Shown here in pieces: positions 1-11,662 of a stretch of DNA of 64,000 bases. The notes under the pieces were generated by a model. The model made no database searches. It worked only from the letters and a program-made list of their open reading frames with translations, and was not told where the DNA came from. The stretch lies in assembly GCA_037367405.1 (NCBI GenBank), contig JAZKJV010000086.1, positions 2,465,001 through 2,529,000 on the forward strand. Reading direction: 5' to 3'. The position numbers and the translations under genes are program-made. Source of the DNA: Ottelia alismoides (lineage: Eukaryota > Streptophyta > Magnoliopsida > Alismatales > Hydrocharitaceae). Each line of letters begins with the position of its first letter. Within the stretch, counting starts at the first letter, position 1.

Positions 1-310
1 AGTGTGCAAATAACATTAGAAAAATACAATAAAAATATATTTATTTATATTTAAGTAAGTTTAAATATATAAATATGTATTTAAATGATAAAATATAAAA
101 CACAAAAGAAAAATAAAATGCATAGAATATAGATGAATATATATTTGTACCTGTAAAAAGTAACATATAACAAAATACCTCAAAAAAATAAATACAAAAG
201 GGTAATAAATGCTAAATGATATTAGGAATACTTTCATGTTTTAATAAAAAATTAGTTAAATCATATTCTATTTTATATTCATTTTCCAAGCCATTTTCCC
301 TTAAATTTTC
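1..310. other. AT-rich stretch, no gene seen
   Basis: Very AT-rich sequence with short A and T runs. I see no ORF with family character, no LTR end and no repeat that I can pair with another part of the window. Confidence 0.5.
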
Positions 311-1720
311 TGGTTGGTCCATGTGGACCAATCATGTGCGAGTATTTGTTGACCTACTGTCAACTGTACCCTACCTCCTCTGACTTTTGTCATAACTTCA
401 TAAGAGCCCCAGCTTCACCCAATTTCCTATGCCTCCTCCTTATCCTTCTTGCCTCGAGCCATCCACCTGTATACAACGCACTTATCCATGATCTTCGCCC
501 ATGCCCGAATCCTCACCAATCCTCGCCCAAGTTGATGCCATCACTCCTCAAAAACCATCGAAAATTCTCCTATAAATATGACCCCATATCCTATTTTAAT
601 TATTTGATCGCTCATTAGACGAGATCAACCCCTTAAATCACCATCAGAAGTCATTCGTTCATGACATGAACTCGAAGCTTCGATGTATAGTGAGGAAGAT
701 CGGTGGAAGTGGTGCATCCACCCATCTCTGACCACCTGTGGCCGTGAGGTCTAGCTCCTCGCCTCGGTCGAGTTGAGCCCCATTTCCTGTCATTTCTAGG
801 TAAGTTGTTAGTGTAGATTTTGATTCCGCTCTTAGTTTGTAATTCAATCCCATAGATTAAGGTTTAGTTAGAGAAATCCAATTGACCTAGAGCTTGAGAT
901 CCAGGTCAAAATCATTGTGATTGTTATCCGATCTGCTATACATTCCACTTCAATCCTCGACGCATTCTTCATATAATCTAATCATTTTCCCCATTGTTTC
1001 ATCTAACAATTGAAGAGATCATATGCTCCCTTCTTCTGCATCGTTGGAGCCTCATTTCCTTCACCATTCACACAACTCCAACTATAATTTTAGGGCTGAG
1101 AGCATCGCTCTCGAGCGTGTAACCACTCTGTGGAGCAATCTTCGAGGAGCGACTGGGAGCAGATGGGGCCACCTGGAATGCCTCCATGTTTCACTTGAAT
1201 AAGATACCCTCTAGATCTGCCATTGACGCACCTCCGGCTCATTGGAGCCTACCTGTACCCGCGGAGGAGCTCCAGGAACTAGAAGAACCCCTTGACGAGT
1301 TGGATCGTGGGAGGAGATGAGAAGAATCAAAGATACAAAGTCGCCCAATGCATGATCTTCCCCAATTCATCTAGAACTTCTCTACATCGTTTGATCTATG
1401 ACAAGCTCCAGATCTAATCTGGAGCATCCGCTCAGGCGAACAGTTGTTTCATCAGAACCGCCAGATCTTCCATGTGGCAGCAGGAGGATGGCTAGATACA
1501 AGGCGTTAAGTGGGTAAATTTTTTGGGCTCCCTCCGCCTTTTTATAATAGCTAAAGAGACATGTACATATTTTATTCTGCTTAAAATATAATGGATAATT
1601 TGCACGCATCCCCTTGAACATTTTAAATATTGCAAAAAGCCACCGACAATTGCGTGCTCTGACAAGTGTAATTTTGAAAAAATTGCATGGAAACCTTACG
1701 GGTTATTGTAATTGTTGTTT
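311..1720 (+). other. LTR-like noncoding relic (promoter, R and U5-like part)
   Basis: A less AT-rich block between AT-rich flanks. It has a TATA-like box (TATAAATATG, 571-580) followed by pyrimidine-rich sequence, then a GC-richer part with a perfect hairpin at 1405-1425 (arms GCTCCAGAT, loop CTA), then an A/T-rich part around 1590-1720. The same order (GC-rich promoter, GC-rich transcribed part, then a similar transition) recurs at 49811-51590. I infer an old LTR or leader of a large, largely noncoding LTR element. No LTR ends or coding domains are visible, so the class is uncertain. Short ORFs here look like chance. Confidence 0.35.
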
Positions 1721-2743
1721 AATATATTAAGTGTGGATATTAGTTATAACTTTTGGGTTTAGTTGTACCGTACCCCCTATTCTTTATTTTAATTGTAAAA
1801 ATAACCCTATCAGTTTAAGTATTTTTGTATGTTGTTTTCCATTTATGAGAAATAACATCCTTGCTCCAAAAAATAGGGTTAAGTTTCTGCTTGCTTATTA
1901 TTTCATACTATAATTTTAGACAAACATTTTAGGATTTTTTATATTTTATAAAAATAAAAAATAGTTTGGATACTCTCTGTTTGCTTTAAAAAATAAAAAA
2001 ATATAAGTCGAGTTTAAAAATTCCCCAAAAGATAGTTTTTGTTTACTATAGTATCTATTAATCATAGACCAAAATCCCTAAAAATAGAAAAAGAAAATGA
2101 TAAAAAATTAAAAAGCTCAAAAATCCTACAAAAAATTATAAAAACTCTTCTAAAAATCCAAAAAAAAACATTTGTTAATATTCTATATTTTTACATATAT
2201 ATATATTTTATTATATATAAAAGGTTTTAGAAACATTTGCCTTTATTTTCTATCTTTAATTTCCAAAACAATTCTGCTCATTTAAAAAGCCTTGTTTTGC
2301 TTTATTTTGGACTTAATACCTAAAATGAGTAAAGTTACTTGAAAAATCACAAAACAATAAAAATTTATTAAAAAAACCCAAAAATATTTTATTTTATAGG
2401 TTAATTATTCTATAGAGTATTATATTTCTATATATATATTGATATAAAAGTTATAATATAAATTGTTATTATTAATATTTTATAGTTTTTTTAAAAATAT
2501 TTTATAAGATATATATTTAATTTGAAAAAAAATTAAAAAAAGAAATAAATATTCTTTATACCCACATTATTTGATTAATAATGTGCATAACTATATACAT
2601 TTATACATATATTATTTATTGAATATTTATAAATAATATTGAGTGCTACACCGTGTTGGTTCCTTTGTTCGTCACCTACTCTGTTTATCGCTATACACAT
2701 ATATTTGTAAGATTTATAGTAAATTTTGATTCACACCTGTTCT
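1721..2743. other. AT-rich spacer, no gene seen
   Basis: Extremely AT-rich DNA with poly-A and TATATA runs. It resembles in composition the AT-rich part at 52700-53060. No coding or repeat ends are recognisable. The final 100 bases are less AT-rich but I cannot assign them. Confidence 0.4.
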
Positions 2744-2931
2744 TCATTGATTGATAAATGTATTGTGTGGGTTGATTGTTGAATTCATCGCTTGATCTTG
2801 TGAGTGGTCGCCACATCGACTGTGCTCCCTCATTGTATGGAGTGCAAGACCCTCCTCCCTTAATCTCTGTGTTGTTTCACATATCTTAATGGAAGGAAGC
2901 CTTTCTTGGAATTTTCCGTATGGAATCATTT

Positions 2932-3764
2932 CTAGTTTTTCTTAATATATCCATGTTGGGATAATCCCAAAATCCTTTTTTCTCTGTTTCTGAACAACTT
3001 TAGACCCAAGGCGTAAGAGGCTTCTCCAAGATCTTTCATCTCGAAGATGTGCAACATCCAGATCTTAACATTAGTCATCAATCGTGTATCATTTCCAATG
3101 ATAAGGATATCATCTATGTAAAGCACGATGAACACAATGACACTTCCATTAAGCTTCTTGTACACACGTGGCCCATCGGGATTTCGAACAAAATCATAAC
3201 TCTTTATGGTTCCATTGAATATGATGTTCCAGCTATGAGATGCTTCTTTGATCCCATAGATGGACTTATTCATCTTGCACACTTGGCCTTCCTCAGCTAT
3301 GAAGCCTAGGGGTTGCTCCATATAGATATCCTCCTCGAGTATCCATTGTGGAATGTAGTCTTGGTGTCCATATGCCACATGTCGTAATCAAGACGTACAA
3401 CTAAAGCTAGCAATGCCCTGATGGACTTGAGCATGGCCTCGAGAGAGAATGTCTCATTGTAGTTTATGCCTTCTCTCTATGTGTAGCCATTCATCATGAG
3501 TTGTGCTTTGATGTTCTCTACCTTCCCATAAGGTCCCCTCTTTCTCTTGAAGATCCATTTACACCCAATGGCTTTTATCCCTTTAGGTGGATCCTCTAGA
3601 ATCCATACACCATTCTTGTACATGGAGTTTATTTTAGACTCCATGACTAACATCCATCTATCCATGTCATAATTTTTGAGCGCTTCATCATATGAAGTTG
3701 GGTCATTATTAGTCTCACTTGACACATGGAATACATACCTTTCAGGTGGAATGACCACCCACAA
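2932..3764 (-). pseudogene. Copia-A reverse transcriptase fragment
   Basis: Two minus-strand reading frames give a copia RNA-dependent DNA polymerase. The upstream one (3477-3764) carries the N-terminal block ending in the CKWIFKRK motif. The downstream one (2932-3378) has MEQPLGF, the IYGIKEASHSW block, the catalytic YIDDIL motif and the EMKDLGEASYALGLK block. The frame is broken between them (about 3380-3476), where the DVKTAFLNG segment should lie. Sequence resembling the following KKGFLP block continues to about 2870 and then stops matching, so the RT C-terminus and RNase H are missing. Not functional. Confidence 0.85.
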
Positions 3765-4087
3765 ACTCCTTCAAAGAAGTATGAGTGTTACATCCTTATT
3801 TATCTCTTGTGATTTTGGTTTAGGAACCTCAATATCCTCAAGTGATTCAATTAGTTTCATTACTTCATCTTTTCCTTGACTCTTAAGGAAGTCATCCTCC
3901 AAGAACTTAACATCCTTAGAGATGAAGACTCGGGGTCGTAAATTTGGTACCCAATACCATCTTTTACATACCCAATGAAGTAACACTATCTAGTGTGAGA
4001 TTCTAACTTACATCCACGTTCTTGGCATGGACCAAGCAACCCCAAATCCTCAAGTATCTAACACTGGGCTTGCTTTCAAAACAAAGC

Positions 4088-5095
4088 TCATGAGGGATAT
4101 TGGGGTACATATTTGCTAGAAATCTTATTAAGAATATATATTGCAATCTCTACTACATATCCCCAGAAACTAAGAGGTAAATGTGTTTTACTCATCATTG
4201 GACATACCATGTCCATGATGGTCCTATTGCATCTTTCAACAACACCATTTAGTTGGGGAGTTCCAGGAGTGAGATTGAACACAATTCCTCTCTCTTTAAG
4301 GTATTCTTTGAATTCATCTGAGAGGTATTAGCCACCTCGGTCAGATCGAATCCGTTTAATCTTCCTACCGATTTGGTTCTCAACAAAAACCATGAACTTT
4401 TTTAACTTTTCAAAGGTTTCGAATTTATGACGTAATAGGAAGATAAATCCGTATCACAAATTATCATCAATAAATATCACATAATATCGATATCCATTTT
4501 GAGTCACAGTACTGAAGGGACCTCATATATCAGTATGTATTAGATCAAGTATACCTTCATAGTTCCCTTATTACGAAATGGTGTGGTCTTTTTACCTCGA
4601 ATACAATGTTTGCATGTAGGTAAACTTTGGACTTTAAGAAAGTCTAAAGTTCCATCTTTTACCAATCTATTAATCCTATCAACAGATAAATAACCTAGCC
4701 TTTGATGCCAAATTATGGTAGATTGATTATCCTCTTTGGATTGCCTGAGGTTATAATTATTAGGGATCATAGCATTCATGACACATTCATCAATGCACAA
4801 TTCAAAGAGTCTGCCAGAAGTTAGAAAACCATCTGCAATATGTTTACCATAACGACTTATGATAACTTTATTACAGAATTGGAACTCATATCCATCTCAC
4901 TAACTTAGATACATATATTAAATTAATTCTATCTTCAAGTATATAGAGACATTCTCCAAGTAACAGGACCATCCGACTATGTAAAGACGATATGCAAGTC
5001 CCAACGGCGACTGCTACAATAGTTGCATCAGATCCCATATGTATGGCTATATCTGCATTCTCAAGCTTTCTGGTTTCTTGAAATAGATGAAACAC
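4088..5095 (-). pseudogene. Copia-A protease-linker, pre-integrase and integrase fragments
   Basis: Frame 4886-5095 carries the segment between protease and integrase (LGECLYILEDRINLIYVSKLV). Frame 4540-4800 carries the integrase zinc-binding region, with the histidine of IIWHQRLGYLS and the cysteines of CKHCIRGK. Frame 4088-4282 carries the integrase end (LNGVVERCNRTIMDMVCPM), which includes the third catalytic acid, then the FWGY block. The central core between 4283 and 4539 is out of frame. Decayed remnant of the cDNA-joining enzyme. Confidence 0.8.
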
Positions 5096-5346
5096 ATTGC
5101 ATACATGAACACTAGAATCAATTGTCTAAGTATCTTCTCGTCCTATGAGAAAATTGGTTTCAATAATGAAAATGGACTTTATAAATGCTAGAGAATTATC
5201 TTTACATTTCTATAAGGTTTTCAAATAATATAGGCAATTTCTTATCCAGCGCCTTAACCTTTTGTAGTGATGACAAACATCTATTTCATTGGATGTCAGA
5301 TGTGTGGAAGCTTGAGAGGATAAGTCAACACTTTATCTTTTCTTAT

Positions 5347-5706
5347 TCACCTATCGGCCATACATTTCCGAAGCCCATGCTTCCGATTGTACTCTATGTA
5401 GTTCACATCACCGAACATCTCTTTTAAATTCATCATTATATCATGGGCATTCTCAATGTCCATATGTTGCTTCCTAAGCACACTAGATAGAGTCCCCAAA
5501 ATATAACATCGAACCAACAAGTGGTCCTTGTTAAATTTTTCATTAAATTTTAATTCTTCAATTGACATAGGGTTCATATGCTTGTTCTCGGTGAGAACAT
5601 AATGAATGCGCTCTACAGAGAGAACAATCTCCAAGTTTCCAAGCCAGTCCGAATAGTTCGGCCCGGTCAGCTGGCTGACCACTAGAAGCTTGCAGAGTGG
5701 GTTCAT
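5347..5706 (-). pseudogene. Copia-A gag fragment
   Basis: A 119-residue minus-strand frame with the start of a copia gag: LTGPNYSDWLGNLEIVLS is the usual N-terminal tryptophan block, followed by a helical capsid-like region ending in MNLKEMFGD. The frame then breaks (5185-5346), where the capsid C-terminus and zinc knuckle should be. Sequence further along 5100-5340 still resembles the matching part of Copia-B. Relic of the particle-forming protein. Confidence 0.8.
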
Positions 5707-5710
5707 GGAT

Positions 5711-7500
5711 TTATCTAAGATTACAAATACACTTATTAGAATAAATATAAATAATTAATTATTTATATCTTATTTATTTGATTAAGAAATTTTAAATCAA
5801 AGTTGTCTTGCTTTTTTATAACCTTGAAAGCCCATTCCCTTATTATGGATTTCAAAGCAAGAAATATACTAACCATTATATCTCTAGCAAGATCTGAGAT
5901 CTCCTTTACAAGTTTATTACATCCCAATAATATGAAAACATGTAACTCGGGTTAAGGAAGCATGAACTCTTTCCGTCTTGCAAGTCTAACTTGCATTCCC
6001 AATTATGTCTTTGACACCTGAGCCCACCACCCCTAAGGTGATGTTGAGCCGTTGTAATTGAACCAACTGTTCACAGGAATATTTCTCGTTGTGTTTAATC
6101 CAATACCACCTCAATTATATGGGGAATAATATTGGGGTTACTACGCTTACAGCCTTACTCTTTCGAGAAGAAATGGGCCTCAATCCATGTTTGCTTGTAT
6201 ACTAAAGCAATGACTTCGCATAGACATCTCCAAATATACAATCCATGACAACGGAACCCTTCACCTTGACGGAAGACCATGGATGTCACATTATGATACT
6301 TCATATCTTGTTCCAATTTTAATAATTATTTAGAATCATATTCTTGTGATTAATTCTTCCAAGGAAATTGCAGTCATATTAATAATAGACTATATATTTT
6401 TAATTATATTAAATTAATTTATTACGTTAAATTAATTTAACAATATTAAATTAATCAATCTAGTGCAACCAATAAATAATTATATTTGCACGATATTACT
6501 ATATAGTATTGGTTCTCACAAGTAGTATTATTCTGATTTTAGTAATTAGAGTACAACTTGACTTATTCATTTTACCCATCATTGAAAATGGATCCGACCA
6601 GATGCTCGAGTATATGCTGGGAAGGAGTATTTCCTTGACATGCAAGGCACTATATTAGGTAACCAAGCCATCATAACTTGGTCTATACACCTTTACCATC
6701 CTGATTCAGAACAATAAGTCGGATCAATGTACATGTGGTTTTATCGGTAACTTGACCGATATTATACTATATAATATATAGTAAGAAATTTAAGCATCTG
6801 AAGATATTTTTGAAGATCATAAATTTCTGATCATATCAAAAAACAAGTTTGGTTTTGCATGTAAAAGTTTTCCTGCAACTATTGTAGGATAAACTAGGAT
6901 TTACATGTCATGAAGCATTCACTCAAGGTTGTTATTTATCATGTAATTCTGTAAATAAATGAAACAATTATTAATCAGGGTAAATTTGAAATTTTCATGA
7001 TTATTTATGAATGATTAACATCATTAAAAATGTCAACATGATGATCTAATCATCTTCTGAACCCTATGCACTAAATATCACCTATCTAGAGCATACGAAC
7101 TCATAATCATGCAAAATAAATCTGTGTAGTTTGTGTGTTTAATTTGTGATATAATTAATGTGTTATAATCATATTTCATGACAAAAAATAGTAATTAAAA
7201 CTTGTTGAGTTACATATTCAGGTAACATGAAAAAACAACAAGCTATTGGAGTTATTCTAATACATGACAATGCTTGATTAATACTAATCTTTGGCAAACA
7301 TTTAAGGACATATCCAGACCATCTATACATGTTTAAGTATCCCAAAAATTCATTCAAATGAGGGAAAATTAGGAGACATCACAAATGTAAAAATTGATTC
7401 AAAGATTTCAACAATGTGAAAAATAATGAGTTCCTGTGCATCCCGATATCAAAGCTTTGTTACCTAGGGTTTGGATCATATCCAATACCTTAAAACCATG
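5711..7500 (-). other. Copia-A long noncoding leader
   Basis: About 1.8 kb between the primer-binding site and gag without a usable ORF. It aligns throughout with 9796-11651, the leader of Copia-B, including the Pro/His-poor noncoding tract near 6000-6030 (ACCACCCCTAAGGTGATGTT) and an AT-rich segment at 6390-6465. A leader this long is unusual for copia elements, where gag normally starts within a few hundred bases of the primer-binding site. Two copies having it shows it is a family property and not a chance insertion in one copy. Confidence 0.7.
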
Positions 7501-7512
7501 GCTATGATACCA
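7501..7512 (-). other. Primer-binding site of Copia-A
   Basis: GCTATGATACCA on the plus strand; its complement TGGTATCATAGC differs by one base from the common initiator-tRNA-Met site. It lies two bases from the LTR start (TGAATATG, 7515), the same spacing as in Copia-B. Confidence 0.7.
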
Positions 7513-7514
7513 CT

Positions 7515-8041
7515 TGAATATGTGGTTTTAGCGTCGCACATCATAGAAGCGTGGAGATTGAATAAAATCCTATCTAGGTCAACTAGCATACTAGTTGGTA
7601 TGGCAACAGAATAACAATTTTTAAATTGAAACCACATGATATGGAAACCTTTTCCATGTCCTTTCATCAAGAACACATGAGTTTTAGGATTACCTATTAA
7701 AACATGATTATGATTGTAATATACTCTAAAGGAAGAGTCTTATTGACTCAAGTCCGATTCGATGAGAGTGCACTTGTGGGTGCATTGATGAGACGCGTGC
7801 TCCCCGCAATCCAAAGCAATGAACCTCCTAATTTCGTTACATGAAATCCGTCATCTTATTCACGAGCACAAATCACTGAAGAAAATGTTGTTCCTCAAGC
7901 GATGGGTCTGGCATCTGGACGACAACACGACAACAATCACAATCTCCAACAATCAAGGCAGGGGATGACCAAGACTTGGAGAGATGGTTATGGCATGTAG
8001 AGAATGAGAGAGAGAGAGAGAGAGATTCTATTGTTGACTGT
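7515..8041 (-). repeat. Copia-A 5' LTR, truncated
   Basis: Aligns with the first 500 bases of the Copia-B LTR (11663 onward) and with the solo LTR at 33235: same start, GTTGGTATGGCA block and (GA)n tract (8010-8025). It ends at 8041 just past the GA tract, before the TATA region, where Copia-B coding sequence begins. Confidence 0.8.
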
Positions 8042-8080
8042 TTACATACCCAATGAAGTAGCACTATCTAGTGCGAGATT

Positions 8081-8287
8081 CTAGCTTGTATCCACATTAT
8101 TGACATGGACCAAGCAACCCCAAACCCTCAAGTATCTAACACTGGGCTTGGTTTCAAACCAAAGCTCATGAGGGGTTTTGGGTACAGATTTTCTAGGAAT
8201 CTTATTAAAGATATGTATTGCATTCCCTACTGCATATCCCCAGAAACTAAGAGGTAAATGTGATTTACTCATCATTGAACATACCAT
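8081..8287 (-). pseudogene. Copia-B integrase C-terminal fragment
   Basis: 68-residue minus-strand frame with SHLPLSFWGYAVGNAIHIFNKIP followed by PHELWFETKPSVRYLRVWGC, the usual post-core block of copia integrase. The upstream core (8290-8700) is frameshifted but still alignable with Copia-A by eye. Confidence 0.8.
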
Positions 8288-8710
8288 GCCATGATGATCA
8301 TGTTACGTCTTTCAACAATATCATTTAGTTGGGAGTTCCAGGAGGAGTGATATTGGACACAATTCCCCTCTCTTTAAGGTATTCCTTGAATTCATCTGAG
8401 AGATATTCATCACCTCGGTCAGATTGAATCCATTTAATATTCCTACCAGTTTTGTTCTCAACCAAAATCATGAACTCTTTGAACTTTTCAAAGTTTCAAA
8501 TTTTTTACGTAATAGGAAGATAAACCCGTATCACGAATGATCACCAATAAATGTCACATAATAGAGATATCCATTTCGAGTCGTTGTATTGAAGGGACCA
8601 CATACATCAGTATGTACTAGGTCAAGTATACCTTCACATATAGTTCCCTTATTATGAAATGGTGCTTTTGTCTTTTTGCCTTGAATACATTGTTCTTATG
8701 TAGATAAACT

Positions 8711-9127
8711 TTAGACTTTAAGAAAATCTGAAGCTCCATATTTTATCAATCCATTGATCTTATCAACAGATAAATGACATATGCTTTTATGCCAAATCAT
8801 GGTAAATTGATTATCATCTCTGGCTTTCTTGAGGTTATTATTATTATTATGGATTGTAACATTCATGACACATTCATCAATGCACAATTTGAATAGTCCA
8901 CCAGAAGTTAGAAAACCATCTGCAATATGTTTACCATAATGACTTATGATAAGTTTATTATTAAATTGGAACTCATGTCCATTTCTAACTAACTTCGATA
9001 CATATATTAAATTCCTTCTAACTTCAAGTACATAGAGACTCTCTCCAAGTAACGAGACCCTCCCACTAGGTAAAGACAGTCTGCAAGTCCCGATGGTGAC
9101 TATTGCAACAATTGTATCAGATCTCAT
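8711..9127 (-). pseudogene. Copia-B pre-integrase / protease-linker fragment
   Basis: 138-residue frame. It covers the post-protease segment (LLGESLYVLEVRRNLIYVSKLV), the NGHEFQFNNKLIIS block and the integrase zinc-region start (MIWHKSICHLS). A run of asparagines (IHNNNNNL) comes from an ATT microsatellite at about 8836-8848 that is absent from Copia-A. The cysteine pair lies beyond the frame end. Confidence 0.8.
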
Positions 9128-9419
9128 CTAAATGACTATCTCTCCATCTTCAAGCTTTCTGGTTTCTTGAAATAGATGCAACACATACATGCACAAAAAC
9201 ACTAGAGTCAATTACCCAACTATCTTCTCGTCCTATGAGAAAATAGATTTCAATGATGAAAATAGACTTTATACATGTCGTGGCGTTATCTTTACCATTC
9301 TATAAGGTTTTCAGATAATATGGACAATTTCTTATCCAGCTCCTTGGCCTTTTGTAGTAATAAACGACATTTGTTTCATTGGATGTCAGATGTGTGGAAG
9401 CTTGAGAGGTTGAGTCAAT

Positions 9420-9798
9420 ACTTTGATTTCTCTTCTTCACTTGCAGGTCCAGACACTTACGAAACCCATACTTTCAACTATGCTCTATGCAGTTCACATC
9501 ACCGAACATCTCTTTTAGATTCATCATTATATCATGGGCATTCTCAATGTTCATATATTGCTTCATAAGCACACTAGACATAAATCCAAAAATATAACAT
9601 TGAACCAATGAGTGATCCTTAATAAAATTTCAATAAATTTTAATTCTTCCATTGACATAGGGTTCACACTCTTGTTCTCAATGAGCACTAATGGATGCGC
9701 TCTACAGAGAGAACAATCCCCAAGTTTCTGAGCCAGTATGAATAGTGCAGCCCAGTCAATTGGCTGGCCTCCAAAAGCTTGTAGAGTGGGTTCATGGA
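9420..9798 (-). pseudogene. Copia-B gag remnant
   Basis: The minus strand aligns with the Copia-A gag frame 5347-5706 (same start, same LLEASQLTG block) but carries many stops and frame changes, so no long ORF remains. Recognised by homology to copy A only. Confidence 0.65.
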
Positions 9799-11651
9799 TT
9801 TCATATAATATTAAAATACACTTATTTGAATAAATATAAATAATTATGTACTTATATTTTATTTCTTTGATCGAGAAAGTTTAAATCAAAGTTGTCTTGC
9901 TAAAGTTGTCTTGCTTTTTTTACCTAAAAAATCCATTCCCTTATTACGAATTTCAAAGCAAGAGATATACTAACCGTCATATCTCTAGCAAGATCTGGGA
10001 TCTTCCTTCCACTTCTATTACATCCCAGTAATATGAGAACCTACAACTCAGGTGAAGGAAGCTGGAAATCTTTCCGCCTTACAAGTCCCACTTGTATTCC
10101 CAATTCGATCTTTGACACATGAGCCCACCACCCCTAAGGTGATGTTGACTCGTTGTTAATTGAACCAACCGTCAGCATGAATAATTCTCATTGTGTGTAA
10201 TCCAATACTGCCTCGATTATAAGGGAAACAACATTGGGGTTACTACGCATATGACCTTACTCTTTTGAAAAGCAAATAGCCTCGATCCATGTGCACTTGT
10301 ATACCGGAGCTATAACTTCACATATGCATCTCCAAATATACATGGTGACGGAACCCTTTACCTTGATGCAAGATCATGGATGTCATATTATGATCCTCCA
10401 TATCTTGTCCGATTTTAATTATTGTTTAGAATCATATTCTTGTGATTAATTCTTCCAAGGAAATTACAATCATATTATTAGCAGACTATTTATTTTAAAT
10501 TAGATTAAATTAATTTAATTACATTAAATTAATTTAATTACATTAATTTAATTTAATTAAATTAAACTAATTTAACTATATTAAGTTAATTTAACTACAT
10601 TAAATTAATCAATAAAATGGAACCAATAAATAATTAGGTTTGCTTAATATTATTGTATAGTATTGGTTCTCACAAGTAGTGTTATCTGATTTTAGTAATT
10701 AGTGTTTAACTTGACTTACTCATATTACCCCTCATCGAAAATGGATCAGGTTAGACACTCGATTATATGCTGGGAGGAGCACTTCCTTGACAGGAAAGGC
10801 ATTGTATTATGTAACCAAGCCAGTATAACCTAGTATAGACACCTTACCATCTTGATTCAGAATAATAGATTGGATCAATGTACTTGTAGTTTTATCGGTC
10901 AACTTTTATGACTGGTATTATAGTATATAATATATACTAAGAAATTTAAGCATCTTAAATATTTTTAAAGATCATAAATTTCTAATCATATCAAACAAAC
11001 AAGTTTGATTTTGCATGTAAAAGTTGTCACGCAACTATCGTAGGATAAACTAGGGTTTCATATAATGAAGCATTCATTCAAGGTTGTTATTTATCATATA
11101 ATTCTCTAAATAAATGAAATAACTATTAATCAGGGAAAATTTCAAAATTTCATGATTATTTATGAATGATTAACACAATTAAAATGTAAACATGATGATC
11201 TAATCATCTTATGACCTCTATGCACTAAATATCACATATCTAGAGCATACAAACTCAGAATCACACAAAATAAATATGTGCAGCTTTTTGATTTAATTTG
11301 TGAATAATTAATGTGTTATAATCATATTTCATGATATAAAAATAGTAACTAAAATTTGTTGAGTTACATATACAGGTTACATGCAAAAACAACGAGAACT
11401 ATTCTAATCCAAAGCAATGCTCGATTAATGCCAACCTTTGGAAACAATTCGAGGACATATCTAGACCATCTATACATTCTTAAGTATTCCAAAAATTAAC
11501 TCCAATCGAGGCAAATCTGGATACATATCACAATGCAAAAATTGATTCGAAGATTTCAATAATGTGAAAAATAATGAGTTCCTATGCATCCCGATATCAA
11601 AGCCTTGTTACCTAGAGTTTGGATCATATCCAAGACCTTTAAACCTTGGAC
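9799..11651 (-). other. Copia-B long noncoding leader
   Basis: Counterpart of 5711-7500. It contains a low-complexity array at about 10503-10610 built from a 19-base unit (ATTAAATTAATTTAATTAC and variants, about five units), longer than the equivalent tract in copy A (6390-6465). No coding potential. Confidence 0.65.
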
Positions 11652-11660
11652 CTGATACCA
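11652..11660 (-). other. Primer-binding site of Copia-B
   Basis: CTGATACCA on the plus strand, i.e. TGGTATCAG reading with the element, two bases inside the LTR edge at 11663. Confidence 0.7.
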
Positions 11661-11662
11661 CT

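Larger units (their letters stand above)
2744..8041 (-). mobile_element. Copia-A: truncated Ty1/copia element, 3' part lost
   Basis: Minus-strand copia relic. Reading 5' to 3' on the minus strand it has a broken LTR (8041 down to 7515), a primer-binding site complement (GCTATGATACCA, 7501-7512), a 1.8 kb noncoding leader, then gag, pre-integrase, integrase and reverse transcriptase remnants ending near 2870. RNase H and the 3' LTR are absent. The 5' LTR is cut at 8041 and joined straight to the integrase region of Copia-B. The leader and coding parts align along their length with Copia-B at 8042-11660, so A and B are copies of one family. Frame breaks are spread throughout, so it is inactive. 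Confidence 0.85.
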
